NCBI RefSeq assembly: GCF_000143415.4
Contig: NW_003314359.1
Span: forward strand, 349,437 to 413,436
DNA from: Selaginella moellendorffii
Lineage: Eukaryota > Streptophyta > Lycopodiopsida > Selaginellales > Selaginellaceae
Length of the DNA: 64,000 bases
Direction of reading: 5' to 3'
In this document: piece by piece, positions 9,176 through 19,799 of the stretch
Position numbering within the stretch: position 1 is the first letter of the stretch
Layout of the letters: every line of letters begins with the position of its first letter
Notes under the pieces: model-generated
What the model was told of the DNA's origin: nothing
Databases searched by the model: none
Seen by the model: only the letters and a program-made list of their open reading frames with translations
Program-made: the position numbers and the translations under genes

Positions 9176-10788
9176 ATGGCCAAGTACTCCAAAGGCACTC
9201 CTGGCAAGCGCAAATGCGTGCTCAGCCTGGATGGAGGGGGAATTCGCGGCCTCATTCCAGCCCAGATCCTCGAGTATCTGGAGCAGTGCTTGCAGGTAAT
9301 CCTCGAGAAAACATAAACAAGATCCATGTAACATCGTGATCCTTGCAGGAGATGGATGGCCCGGATGTGCGTCTCGCAGACTACTTCGATGTGATCGCGG
9401 GCACGAGCACCGGCGGATTGATAACCATCTGCCTCACGGCCCCGGGCGAGAACAACAGGCCGCTCTTCACTGCCAAGGAGGTGACGGACTTTTACATGAA
9501 CAAGGGCAAGTTTGTCTTCCCACAGGGCTAGTAAGTTGTTCTTGCTTATGCGCGACCAAGATCAAGAGATTCAACCGTGCTTTTCTTCTCCAGCATATCG
9601 AAAGGGATCACCGGCTTGTTTGGGCCAAAGTACTCGGGTCACGAGCTGGAGAAGCTCCTCCACGGCTACCTCAAAGACCTCCGGCTCCAGGACACACTCA
9701 CAAACGTGATCATCCCGACCTTTGACACTAAGCTACAGCAGCCAGTCTTCTTCTCGTCCGTCGAGGTAAAGATCTTCCAAAGATGGGAAAGAATGAGAAA
9801 GAAGGAGAAAGGAGTGATGCCGAGGACATACTGATCGAGTTGAGTTGTGTGACACAGGCGAAATCCAAGAATGCTCACAATGCGTACCTCCGCGACATTG
9901 CCCGGGGGACCTCTGCGGCTCCGACTTACTTCCCTCCAAAGTTTTTCAACACCGGCAGTGACTCCGAGTTCCACCTCGTCGATGGCGGCCTCGTCGCCAA
10001 CAATCCCTCGTTTCTGGCCATCACCGAGGCGTTTCGGATCCACGAGGATGCTAATTCCCTCTTCAGCGTAAACAGTCTTTCCATTCTCCTATAGTCCTCT
10101 CTCTTGATCTCGCAGCTCTTGATCTTCAGCTCGAAGTCCTTTAGCTTGACTCCCTTGTCCAAGTTTCTCCCTCTCTCGATCTGTGTCTTCTCAAACTTTC
10201 TCCCTCGAGTTGACTGTCCTGTCCACGTTTCTTAGCTCGAATTCTAACTTGTTGGATGATCCTGCTTTGCTCCAGAACTTCGAAAACCTGCTCGTCTTGT
10301 CGCTCGGCTGCGGCACGCAGAGTTTCAGCTACGAGGCCAAGGAGCTGTCCAACTGGGGAGCGCTGCGCTGGGTGATCAACAGCAACCGGACGCCGCTCAT
10401 CGACATGCTGATGAACGCGAGCTCGGACATGGTGGACCACAGCCTGTGCGTGCTCTTCCGCTCCGGCCTGTGCGAGGAGAACTTCCTGAGGATCCAGATC
10501 TCCCCTCTCGACGATGGCCTCGCCAAGATGGACGACGTCAGCCCCAACAATCTGAAAGCTCTCGTCAAGCGAGGCAAGGACCTCCTCGACGAGCCCCTCC
10601 GCCGCGTCGACTTCGATAACGGGAAGCTCCTGCCCATTCCCGACGCCTCAACCACCAACAAGGAGGCCGTCCAGAGGTGAGAAGCCATGGTCTTGTTGCA
10701 TCCCGAGCTAAGGTTTCCTGTTCTCTTGTTCCGTAGCTTTGCACGATGGCTGTCGGAGGAGCGTCGTGCACGTCTCGCTCAAGCATGA
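9176..10788 (+). CDS. Patatin-like phospholipase
   Basis: Exons 9176-9295, 9349-9530, 9594-9765, 9858-10067, 10276-10676 and 10737-10788 give 378 residues with consistent phases. The oxyanion-hole motif DGGGIRG is at residues 19-25, the nucleophile elbow GTSTGG puts the catalytic Ser at 60, and the second dyad residue is D200 in [10 protein letters not shown]. These are the complete Ser-Asp dyad motifs of plant patatin-like acyl hydrolases, which release fatty acids from membrane glycero- and galactolipids in the cytosol or at membranes. The length (about 380-410 is usual) and the C-terminal [17 protein letters not shown] also fit. Its stop is 70 bp from the stop of the convergent PPR gene. 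Confidence 0.92.
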
Positions 10789-10857
10789 CAGATTCCTCTT
10801 CGCTGCTGACGCTTGGGACGATTAACGTATGTGCCTCATGTAGTTGATGTCTCGCTC

Positions 10858-13692
10858 TCATCCTCCGGAATAATAAAATGGTAGTTTTGGGGTTTCCAAC
10901 TTTGTCCCTCTGGTTCTGGCCCATCCAGAGCATAGCGTTGACGAAACCAGATAAGCACCAGGGCTGTGGGAATCCACCTCCAGCACGCCGCGAGCAGCGC
11001 TCTTGGCCTGCTCCAGATCCCCATGCGTTTTGCACGCGCCGAGCAGCGTCATCCACGGCACGAAGTCGGGCTCGAGCGGCATGCTGTCAACCAGCTCTTT
11101 GGCCTCGCCAACTCTGCCGCTTCTTGCCAGGAGATCCACCAGGCACGAGTAGTGCTCGGCCGCGGGGCAAGTCCCAAAGTCTCCCTGCATCGCCATGAAA
11201 AAGCCTCGAGCAGCGTCCACTCCCGACTGGCTATAGGAGACGAGCATGCTCGTGAGAGTGGAGCCTTTCGCGTCGATCCCGTCCAGAGCCATTCCCTGGA
11301 ACAGCAGCTTCGCCTCGCAGCCGTGCCGAGCGAAAGCACTGATCATCGCCGTCCAGGATACCGAGTCTCGGCTCTTCATCGCCCCGAAGATCCGTCTCGA
11401 CTCTTCCAAGTTGCCGGACTTCGCGTACATGCACACGAGTGCCGTCCCCAGAGCTCCATCGGCCTCGAAACCGGCGTGAAGAATCTCGGTGTGCACTTCC
11501 GTTGCTAAGTTCGAGGAGCAGGCACTTAGAACGCTGATGAAGGCCACCTCGTCGGGTTTGATGCCTTGCTGGTCCATCTCAGCGTAGATCGTCATTGCTC
11601 TCCCTTCACAGCCGTTCTGAGAATAGGCCCCGATCATCGCCGAGTAGCTGAACACGTCCTTCACTGGCATTTGCTCGAAGATCCTCTCGGCCTCTTCCAG
11701 GCTCCCGACTTCTCCGTAGAATCCAACCAGCGTTGTGGCCAGAACCTCGTCCAGCTTAATCCCGGCAACCTGAATCCTTCCGTGGAGAGACTTTCCTGTT
11801 ACCAAGTCCTTCAATGCGGTGCATGCCATAAGTGCTACGGCAAAACTCGTATCTGTTGGCTCGACTCCTTCCAAATCCATCTTACGGAAGAGTCCGACTG
11901 CTTCGGCCTCGTGAGAATTGTTAAAGAGTGCGGTTATCATCGCGTTCCACACCACCGCGTTGGAGCTGGAACGGGTGCTAAAACTCTGGAACACGGCCCT
12001 CGCTTCCTCCAGGCACTTGCAAGTCCCATAGAGGCTTATAAGCGCGCTACCAACAACTTCGTCTTGCTGGTAGCCAAGTCTCTCGATATCGTCTTGAATC
12101 CTTCTGCCTTGCTCTAGCAGATTCGAGGCCGAGCACACAGCCAGGATCGTCACGAACGTGATTGTATCGACGTCGTCTTTGAGCTCCTCAACCATCTGCC
12201 TGTAGAGATTCAAGGCGTCGTCGGGATGCCCGTTTTGGGCATATGCAGCTAGCATGGCATTGTAAGCCAGTCGGTCCCTGCTAGAGATACTTTCAAACAC
12301 CTCCTTGGCGTCCTCCAAACAGTGGCACTTCCCATGGAGTCCCACAAGAGACGTTTTGAGGGCAGCATCGACATCAAAGTCACTCGAGCAGACTCTAGCG
12401 TAGATTTCTTTCCCCGTCGAAAGATCTCCCAGCCCCGAGCAAGCACCGAGAACCGCTGCGTAAGTCACCCTGTCCGGCCTCACTCTCTTCTCGAGCTCCA
12501 TTCTCCTGTAAAGCTCCAGCGCTAGTCTCTCACGCCCGTTTTGCGCATAAGCCGTGATCATCGCAGTCCACGATACGACATCCTTGTTTGCCATCGCTTC
12601 GAAAACACGGAGCGATTCCTCCAAGTTCTCCAGCTTCCCGTACATGGATATCAGCGCATTCTCCAAACGAGTTCCACCACCATCACCACCGCGAGTGACG
12701 CGCAGATGGATGCTTCTACCGAGAGAGAGGCTTCCCAGCTGCGTAGCCACCTCGATGACCAAGAGAAAAGTTACCGGGTTGAGCTTGGTCCCGTCCAAGT
12801 CCATCTCGCGGAGCGCTCGCAATGCCCCGCAAGGATGCCCATTCCGGGCATACGACGTGACGAGAGCGTTCCACGATACCACATTCTTCACGGGCATGGA
12901 GTCAAATCTCTGCCTCGCGTCTTCGATCGAGCGGCACCTCCCATACATGCCCACCACCGCCGTGCCAACCACGACGTCGTCCCTCCACTCCGAGCCGGCG
13001 ATGCTAGAATCCACTGTTCTTCCCAGATCCAGATCCCCGAGAGCCGAGCACGCCTCTAGAACTCCGAGAAAGGTGACAGAGTTGCGATCGCCGCTGCCCA
13101 TTCTCGCGTAAAGATCCACAGCTAGTCGAGGCTGGCCGTTGTGAGTGAATGCCCCGATCATCGTGTTCCAAGTCACTGGATCCTTGCGCTCTAGGCCGTG
13201 GAAGAGCCGCTCGGCCTCGGCGAGGCTGTGGCACTTGCCATACATCGCAATGAGCGAATTCGCTACCAAGGTCTCCCTGTCCAGCCTCCGAGCGATCGCC
13301 GCGGCGTGGAGCTGGCGCCCCCGCGCGAGATTGCCAGAGCTAGCGCAAGCGCTGATGGCACTCACCAGCGTCGTCCTGTGGGGAAGGATCCGCCGCTCCT
13401 CCATCCGATCCAAGAGCTCCAGCGCCTCGGCGCCACGGCCGTTCTGCGCGTACACCGTGAGGAGGATGCTCCAGGAGAACTCGTTCCTGCGCGGCATTCG
13501 ATCGAACACCGATCGCGCCTCGTCGACGCTGCCGCATCGGCCATACATCTGGATGAGGAGATTGCACAGGAAACAATCCCCGTTCTGGCCGCTCTTGACG
13601 ATCGCCCCGTCAATGCGCCTTCCCTCGGCGATATTTCGCGACAGGGAGCACCACCGGATCGCGGCGGCATGATCGCTAGACAATGAGATCAT
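10858..13692 (-). CDS. Long PLS-class pentatricopeptide repeat protein
   Basis: Intronless, 944 residues. It consists of about 25 PPR motifs of alternating L and S type (for example NLLIQMYGRCGSVDEARSVF, DVVSWTAMITAYAQNGRERL), ending with an E1-like stretch (PDFVPWMTLLGACKTHGDLE) and a short aberrant tail after SPGAYLVSS. The normal E2 and DYW domains are missing; the tail looks out of frame with any conserved E2, so loss by truncation or frameshift is likely. Expected role: sequence-specific binding of mitochondrial or plastid RNA. The start ATG at 13692 is the first in the frame; only 366 bp separate it from the divergent MORN gene. Confidence 0.88.
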   Translation of the reverse strand: MISLSSDHAAAIRWCSLSRNIAEGRRIDGAIVKSGQNGDCFLCNLLIQMYGRCGSVDEARSVFDRMPRRNEFSWSILLTVYAQNGRGAEALELLDRMEERRILPHRTTLVSAISACASSGNLARGRQLHAAAIARRLDRETLVANSLIAMYGKCHSLAEAERLFHGLERKDPVTWNTMIGAFTHNGQPRLAVDLYARMGSGDRNSVTFLGVLEACSALGDLDLGRTVDSSIAGSEWRDDVVVGTAVVGMYGRCRSIEDARQRFDSMPVKNVVSWNALVTSYARNGHPCGALRALREMDLDGTKLNPVTFLLVIEVATQLGSLSLGRSIHLRVTRGGDGGGTRLENALISMYGKLENLEESLRVFEAMANKDVVSWTAMITAYAQNGRERLALELYRRMELEKRVRPDRVTYAAVLGACSGLGDLSTGKEIYARVCSSDFDVDAALKTSLVGLHGKCHCLEDAKEVFESISSRDRLAYNAMLAAYAQNGHPDDALNLYRQMVEELKDDVDTITFVTILAVCSASNLLEQGRRIQDDIERLGYQQDEVVGSALISLYGTCKCLEEARAVFQSFSTRSSSNAVVWNAMITALFNNSHEAEAVGLFRKMDLEGVEPTDTSFAVALMACTALKDLVTGKSLHGRIQVAGIKLDEVLATTLVGFYGEVGSLEEAERIFEQMPVKDVFSYSAMIGAYSQNGCEGRAMTIYAEMDQQGIKPDEVAFISVLSACSSNLATEVHTEILHAGFEADGALGTALVCMYAKSGNLEESRRIFGAMKSRDSVSWTAMISAFARHGCEAKLLFQGMALDGIDAKGSTLTSMLVSYSQSGVDAARGFFMAMQGDFGTCPAAEHYSCLVDLLARSGRVGEAKELVDSMPLEPDFVPWMTLLGACKTHGDLEQAKSAARGVLEVDSHSPGAYLVSSTLCSGWARTRGTKLETPKLPFYYSGG

Positions 13693-14058
13693 CCAAGAAC
13701 CCTAATCTACATACGCAGTGAGGCAGAACACGTGGATGATGACATGGACAGAGATGACTCGGCAGGAAGATCCGACGTGGCGGGGAGGAGACCGTTTGTT
13801 ACAGAGGATCGGGCGGTGATAAAGGGCGTGGCGGGAGCTAAGGATTGGCTTGGGAGTGGCGCGACGAGCACAGTAAGGGCTTTGACCTGGTGTGGACTCC
13901 AGCTTACGCCCATTTTAGACTTTACCACGTCATTAAACCTTTACACGTGGCTGACCTTTTACCACGTCATCGTACAGCTCAACTCTTTCCCTGAAATTTC
14001 GGAGGGAGAAGGAAGGTTTTGGCGCTGCTTGAAATTTAGGTCTAGATGGCGGTGAGCG
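13693..14058. promoter_or_regulatory. Shared divergent promoter region
   Basis: The 366 bp between the start codons of the PPR gene (-) and the MORN gene (+) must hold both promoters. Repeated CACGT(G/C)-type cores occur (caCGTGgatg near 13730, ttacCACGTCatt near 13924, taCACGTGgct near 13943, taccACGTCat near 13960), candidates for bZIP sites. No TATA box is obvious. Confidence 0.4.
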
Positions 14059-15068
14059 ATGAAAATGCTGCCGAGCCCGACGGTCTCCAGCGATCGCGGC
14101 AAGGGCAAGAAGGAGGAGAAGAAGGAGCGGCTATGGCAGATCAACGATCGGCTCGCGGACAAGCACGGCTACTGCCACAATGTCTACTGGGTCCATGGCG
14201 ATGTGTATCGCGGCTGCTGGGACAAGAACAAGCGCGATGGTGAGTCCCCAGATTCTAGCTTCCGGATCGTCTAAATCTCTGCGCGTTCGTTTCCTCCAGG
14301 CGCTGGAATCCACAACTACAAGACTGGGATAAGGTATGAGGGCGATTGGAAGAATGGAAAGAGGGATGGCTATGGCACTTTGTATCTCGCCGACGAGGAG
14401 GTGGACAAGTACCGTGTGGTTTACAAGGGGCATTACAAGGAAGGCAAGAAACACGTAAGTTCTTCGCTCCTCGATTCTTGGAGGAATGGATTCTTTGCTT
14501 ACGATTTTTTCTTTGTTTTGCTCAGGGCCCCGGATTGGTACATGGTGCCTTTGGAGAAACTTACGATGGAAACTTTGCGTATGGTTTGCGCAACGGTGTA
14601 GGCAAGCAGTTCTATCGGTGCCAGTTAACGAATGGATTCCACGTCTACCATGGACAATGGGTGAATGACAAGAGAGAAGGCGTGGGTCTACTCAAAATGG
14701 GTATCGACGAGCTTGCAAGCTGTGGCTTCTGAAAACTTGGGTTCTTTCTTCTTGCAGTGAATGGCGATCTGTACAAAGGCTCATTCGTGAACGACATGAA
14801 GGAAGGCAAAGGCATTTACTACTATGGCGACAAGTGCTCCAAGTACGAAGGCCTATGGAAAAAGGACGTAGCCATCTGCGGGACGTATTCCAACACCAGC
14901 GAGCAGGACAAGCACATCCCGTATCTGGAGATCGAAAACGCCTGCAGCTTTGCACCCGAGCTCATCACGCAGCATCTAGCGGGCGAGGAAGTGAGAACTC
15001 ACAGCTTTAGCAGCCTGGGCCACGCCGACAGGATGAAGCTCACACCCAGGCAGATCTCGTCCATTTGA
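14059..15068 (+). CDS. MORN-repeat protein, MORN3-like
   Basis: Exons 14059-14239, 14300-14454, 14526-14700 and 14758-15068 give 273 residues. Seven MORN motifs (Y-x-G-x-W/F-x-x-x-x-x-x-G-x-G) are visible, for example YEGDWKNGKRDGYG, YDGNFAYGLRNGVG, YHGQWVNDKREGVG and YKGSFVNDMKEGKG. After the last (YEGLWKKDVAICG) comes a non-repeat tail with a P-Y-L-E-I segment. The order of repeats, the GKRDGYGTL core, the C-G-T turn after the last repeat and the tail resemble animal MORN3, a sperm/axoneme-associated protein; this assignment rests on my recollection of the family. The start at 14059 is chosen because the earlier ATG at 14046 is in another frame. Expression in flagellated sperm would be expected. 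Confidence 0.82.
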
Positions 15069-15521
15069 GGGAGATGATTTCTCGGGCGATCGCCCAAGTT
15101 CTATAACAGTTCCAGGCATCGCTGGAAGCACGAAACATATCTCTCGAGAGTTTCCTGTGTATCCATTCGAAAAGAAAGATGTCAGTAACAAAGCTTTTTT
15201 CAAACAAGAGGCACTCTCTCACCTTGAGCTGAATGACTACTCCTGTGCAAAGCGGAACCAATGCGAAAGCTATCCGTGTTGACTGCCTGCCTCGCATCCA
15301 ACAATCAATCCAAACCGAGATACAGACCAGTACCTGAGCTTGAGTAAAACCTTGGTTAGTGGAAAATTCAAGGCTGCGAGTCAGCGAGTCAGTGTGCCTA
15401 AAAGAAAAAAAACACGCCGTCTCGTGTAAGGCTGGCGCATTGTTTCCGTTGCCTGTACACGGACTTACAAATTCCACCGAAGTCGAAATTTGAAGAAAAG
15501 ACATACCTTTTATAATACATC
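15069..15521. other. Region between convergent gene ends
   Basis: No gene is apparent. It should contain the 3' untranslated ends of the MORN gene (+) and the Gln-rich gene (-). Confidence 0.4.
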
Positions 15522-18500
15522 CTAAAGAGAGACCAATTGGAACTCTTCAGGTAGTGGAAAGACTGCGCTCGGCATTGGAATCACTGTCACGTATGGCTGG
15601 GGACAGGATCTTTGTACTTGCTGGATGCGTCTCTGGGAGGTGAAGTTCACCGGAAACAGCTCTTGATGGCATTTCATGAGCCGGTTGGTGACACAAACTT
15701 TGTCCAGGTATTGCATGTTCTTCACGAACTCTTGCGTCAACGGCAGTGTGTCCAATCTACAAATACAGTAAAGTAGGTAGCGAGGTGAAATGCGAAGTTA
15801 ATATGTCGACTATACCTTTGTAAAACTCTCTCCAGGTACTTGATCCTATCTTTGAATCCCTCGGCTATTAACTCGGAGGTTGCAGCTATCGTGTTAGTTT
15901 TCGCTTGAGGTCCATCCTCATTCGCGGTGATCCTGCCAACTGGTGTGTAAGGGGAGACAAGGAAACGCCAAAAACATTACCTGCAAGCTTCTCCCAAGGA
16001 CAGACGTGCAAGGACGTACATTGCACATTCCCGATCCTCAACAGAACTACTTTGCATCAATGCGGCTGGTACAGGAGGTAAGCTATTCTGCATCAGCTGA
16101 GTTGTTAGTTTTAGTCTTTGTTTGGCACGGGCCACGAAGTGAAAGCTTTCATCTTGGGCATAATACTCTTCGTCAATGTCCTGTTTACCACAAGAAAGCA
16201 ATTAACAAACGGAACCATAGTATCGGACAAACCTTTTCTGGAAGCCGATTAGTATCAGTTGCCCATTGAAGCTCAGCAGGTCTGATGAGACAGAAAGTCA
16301 GGAATCGGAAACGATTAAATAAAGAAATACCTGATCGTAGGAAGGGCGCCCGTCAACTGAGAAATAGCTGTCCGCCATGGAATCAAAGGTGGAACTTCAA
16401 CCTTTCTCTTTTTGGGAAGAACGGAACTCGCAAAAGTGGAGTTCAAGAGCAGCTGTTGTTTCATGGCTTGTCCAACGTTACCTTGAGCATTGGAATCACT
16501 GCTGCTTTTACCGGGTCCTATAGTAGAAGTTCCAGCTTGCTCGGATCCCTGTGGTACGAGACCACCCTTGGCCAAAGCATACGCTTGCAAAGCCGCTTGT
16601 ACACGTTGTTGGTGTAGAGAAACCTGAGGAGCTTTCTGAGGAGGTTGCAAGTCATTGGGAACTTGAAGGAGCTGTTGAGATGCGACCAGCTTTTCATGTC
16701 CAAAACTCGACTGCGCGCTTTGCTGATTTGCCAACTCAGGTAAAGGTTGTTCGTCTGCTGCAGATTGCAAGTCCTGCGTTAGCTGCGGCTCTGATTTGCC
16801 TGGTTGAACGGAAGTTGCAGCGTTCTGGGACCTTTGCTGCGACTCTACCGGTTGCACGTCTTTAGGAACTTGCATCTGCGACCTTTGCTGCGACTCTACC
16901 GGATGCACGTCTTTAGGAACTTGTAGCTGGAGTTTCGAGTGTGCCATTGTCGTAAAGCTTGAAGCAGCCGTGCTCACGCTAAGCATTTGCCCGCCATGCT
17001 GATTCGCCACCACTTGCTCGTCAGCTGTACTTTTGAAGTCTGGTTTGCTTGAAGCTGAAACGTTTTGCGACTTTTGCATATCCACTGGCTGCATGTCTTT
17101 GGGCACCTGAAGAAGCTGCTGAGGTGTAGCTGGCTTGGAATGCCCCAATGTCGTAAAGTTCGAAGCTGGCAACGCAGCCCCACCGCCTTGCTGATTCGCT
17201 TCCTCGGTTATCTGCTTTAGTTGAGGCTCTGGGGGTTTAGTCGACTGAACTGGTGGGGCTTGCGAGGCAGCAGGAGAAACACGGTTTTGATGCTGCAGCT
17301 GAACCACGTCGTAGATCGAATCAGATTCTACAGGCTTGTGTTGAGCATGTCCAAACATACTGGTTGTCTGCCAGGAATAATCCCGGGAGATCCGGTGAAT
17401 GTCGCTGCCAAGCCTTTTCGAACTGGACTGCAACACTTGCCTTTCTTGCTGCGACGGAGTTTGCAAAGGCAAAGGTGAGCTTATCAGTCCAGCCCCCGTT
17501 GGTTTGCTCTGTGCAGAACTTTCAAAAACTTTAGCCGCCAACACCTCGTCCTTGTCTTTGCTCTGAAATATGTTTGAGTTGTCTGACGTTTGGGCACTGG
17601 CAGGCCGAATGTTGTCTGCCAAAGCTGGCGAACGCAGCTCAGCCTTTGGAAAAAACTGTCGTGTTGCGAAGGCTGGTTTCGAGACGGGATTCTTGAAAGG
17701 AGCAGCAGGTCTGTTGACGCCAAGTTCTCCGGTAGGAACTGTTGTATCTTTCAACCAAGGCCCACCTTCAGAAGAATTCTGAGAGAACCGAACCTGAGCA
17801 CCTCCCGACGACGGCCTGTGGTTACTATCTTGCATTCCAAGAGAAAAGGCCGGCCGGAATGCTTCTTGGGTGTCAGCTTTCGGCATGCCTCGTCCAAAGA
17901 AAGATGAGCCACCATCTCCCGATGACGGCCTGTGGTTACTATCTTGCATACCAGTAGGAAAGTTCTGCCGGAATGCTTCTTGACTCTCCGCTTTCTGCAT
18001 GCCTCGTCCTAAAAACTGTGTACCACCATCCGCCGATGACGGCCTGTGGCTACTGTCTTGCATACCAAGAGAAAAGGCCGGCCGGAATGCTTCTTGATTA
18101 TCAGCTTTCTGCATGCCTCGTCCGAAGAAAGGCGTACCACCATCTCCAAACAGCTCAGCCTCGCAACCATTGATAAGAGATGCCCCCAAGCTACCGAAAC
18201 CAGGAATCGCAGACTTGCTCTCTTGGACCGAATCGTCAGCAAAAAGCTTCTCGACTCCTCCAAACAGATCGTTCATATCGATAGCTTCACTCTCCGACTG
18301 GGCACCATTGAACGCCTCCATATGCTTTCCAACGAGGCGCTGCTGATTCATGTCGTTCGGAAATCCGTAGAGTGGTGCCGGCTGAATGGAAGCGTTCCTA
18401 ATAGGATAACTGTCTACCTGAGGCGTTCCCATATGAGCTCTAGCTAGCTGCTGGATTCCTAAACCATGCCCCTGTCCCTGGCCTAAGAGAAGCTCCTGGT

Positions 18501-18894
18501 GCCTCAGCTTTTCCATTTGCATAGCTTGGAAGGACTGGTCGTAAAAAGCTTGCTGCTGCTGCTGCTGCTGTTGGTGATGCTGTAAAACAGGATCAAAGAA
18601 CTGTTGATGCTGCTGCTGCTGCTGGAGAACAGGATCAAAGAACTGCTGCTGCTGTTGTTGTTGATGAAACTGTCCCCTATTTTGCAACCTGGGATCGAAA
18701 AAATCCCCATTGGGGATCTTGTGAGGTAATGCAGCTCCAGCATATGAGAAATGCTGGTGGCCCATCATCTGCGTCCTTGCATCGACAAACTGATTCCGAA
18801 AAATTCCCTGATCACCACGGTATGGCCTAGCAGGTGAAGCATCCTCCTGCACAAAGTAGTTCTGAACCTCTTCAGACATACCATTTTGAAACAT
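15522..18894 (-). CDS. Large Gln-rich plant protein of unknown function
   Basis: Coding exons on the minus strand, 5' to 3': 18894-16331, 16281-16233, 16180-15981, 15932-15816, 15756-15522 (1054 residues, phases consistent). A non-coding first exon is suggested by an intron at 18930-19009. The N-terminal third is Gln-rich (runs FDPVLQQQQQHQQ). Three imperfect 39-residue repeats (GRGMQKA..QEAFRPAFSLGMQD) follow, then Ser/Gln/Pro-rich sequence. The conserved part is the C-terminus: KKRKVEVPPLIPWRTAISQL, a Q-W-A-T-D-T-N-R-L-P-E-K exon, then a helical stretch (AKQRLKLTTQLMQNSLPPVP). This C-terminal block resembles plant proteins loosely annotated as dentin-sialophosphoprotein-related; function unknown, KKRK suggests a nuclear location. 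The upstream ATG at 18987 lies in the 5' intron and is not used. Confidence 0.72.
17806..18144 (-). repeat. Three in-frame 117-bp coding repeats
   Basis: Within the Gln-rich gene, a unit encoding D-G-G-x-x-F-x-G-R-G-M-x-K-A-x-x-Q-E-A-F-R and then a G-M-Q-D-S-x-H-R-P-S-S tail occurs three times in a row with a few substitutions. All are in frame, as expected from unequal exchange within the exon. Confidence 0.8.
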
Positions 18895-19799
18895 GGAGAA
18901 ACCGCTTGTCACCAAATGTTTTCGTTTATCTGAATGAAAAAAAAGGGAAAACCAGTTACAGGTGAAGGATAAAAGAAGAGAAAACATGGAAATTAATGAA
19001 TAAGCTTACCAGAAGAAGTATCGTGAGAAGAGCTAGTTTTTCCTCCTCAGGCATTGACCGAGATGGGATGAGACGCTAGCTCTCTCCTTCCAGAATCTAC
19101 AAAAACCCTATCCAGGGTTTTTGACGCGCGACGGCATCGTCTCGAACGAAATGCACGGCCTCCGAGGTTTCCATTGCCGACAATCCACAGCCTAGAGCGA
19201 CGACGCCAGCGATAGATCTTGCTACTGCTGCTCCCGGGCCCTCCGGAGCTACCGCCCTAGCTCCCCGCACAGGCGCGCGGCGAAAAACCCTAGCTTACCC
19301 CTATGGAAGCGTTCCGCTAGCATTCTCGCCGACGCCGCATCCCCTGATCTGTGGTGCTGCTAGCTGCCGCCGCCTCCATCTAATCCAGCAGCTCGAGCAG
19401 CCAGCGCCAAGCGCCAAGCATCCCGCCCAAAGAGAAATTAGGGATTTGAGGGCCAATGAGTGACGCGTAGAGTGTTGCGTCGTGAGTGTGTGTGTGTGGT
19501 GTTGTGGGCGACGAGAAGGATGCTTACACACACACACACAATGGCTTTAGCAGCACTGGCACATTTTAGCGTCGCCGCTGTATCTAGCAAAGGGGTTGGC
19601 GGATTCCGGAACGGAATGAGCTGGCCATTCGGCCTTCCGGTTTGGAATAGCCAGCCGGCGCCTGGCGCCAAGGGCGTTGCGTTTTTCAAATGGTTGACTC
19701 CCTTCACGCGATCCTGTCCGTTGAGCTGCTCGCTAGGGTTTTGGGGGATTTTTGAGCAGGGAAAATGGCGCGCTGCGAGGCCGGCGCCTGGGAGTCGCA
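18895..19799. promoter_or_regulatory. 5' leader and divergent promoter (Gln-rich gene / cyclin)
   Basis: The stretch carries the minus-strand 5' exon (from 19010 upward) and its 80-bp intron (18930-19009; donor CTG|GTAAGC, acceptor CATTCAG). The promoter of the plus-strand cyclin gene follows. A (GT)n run near 19487 and an (AC)n run near 19527 face each other. No clear TATA box. Confidence 0.4.
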
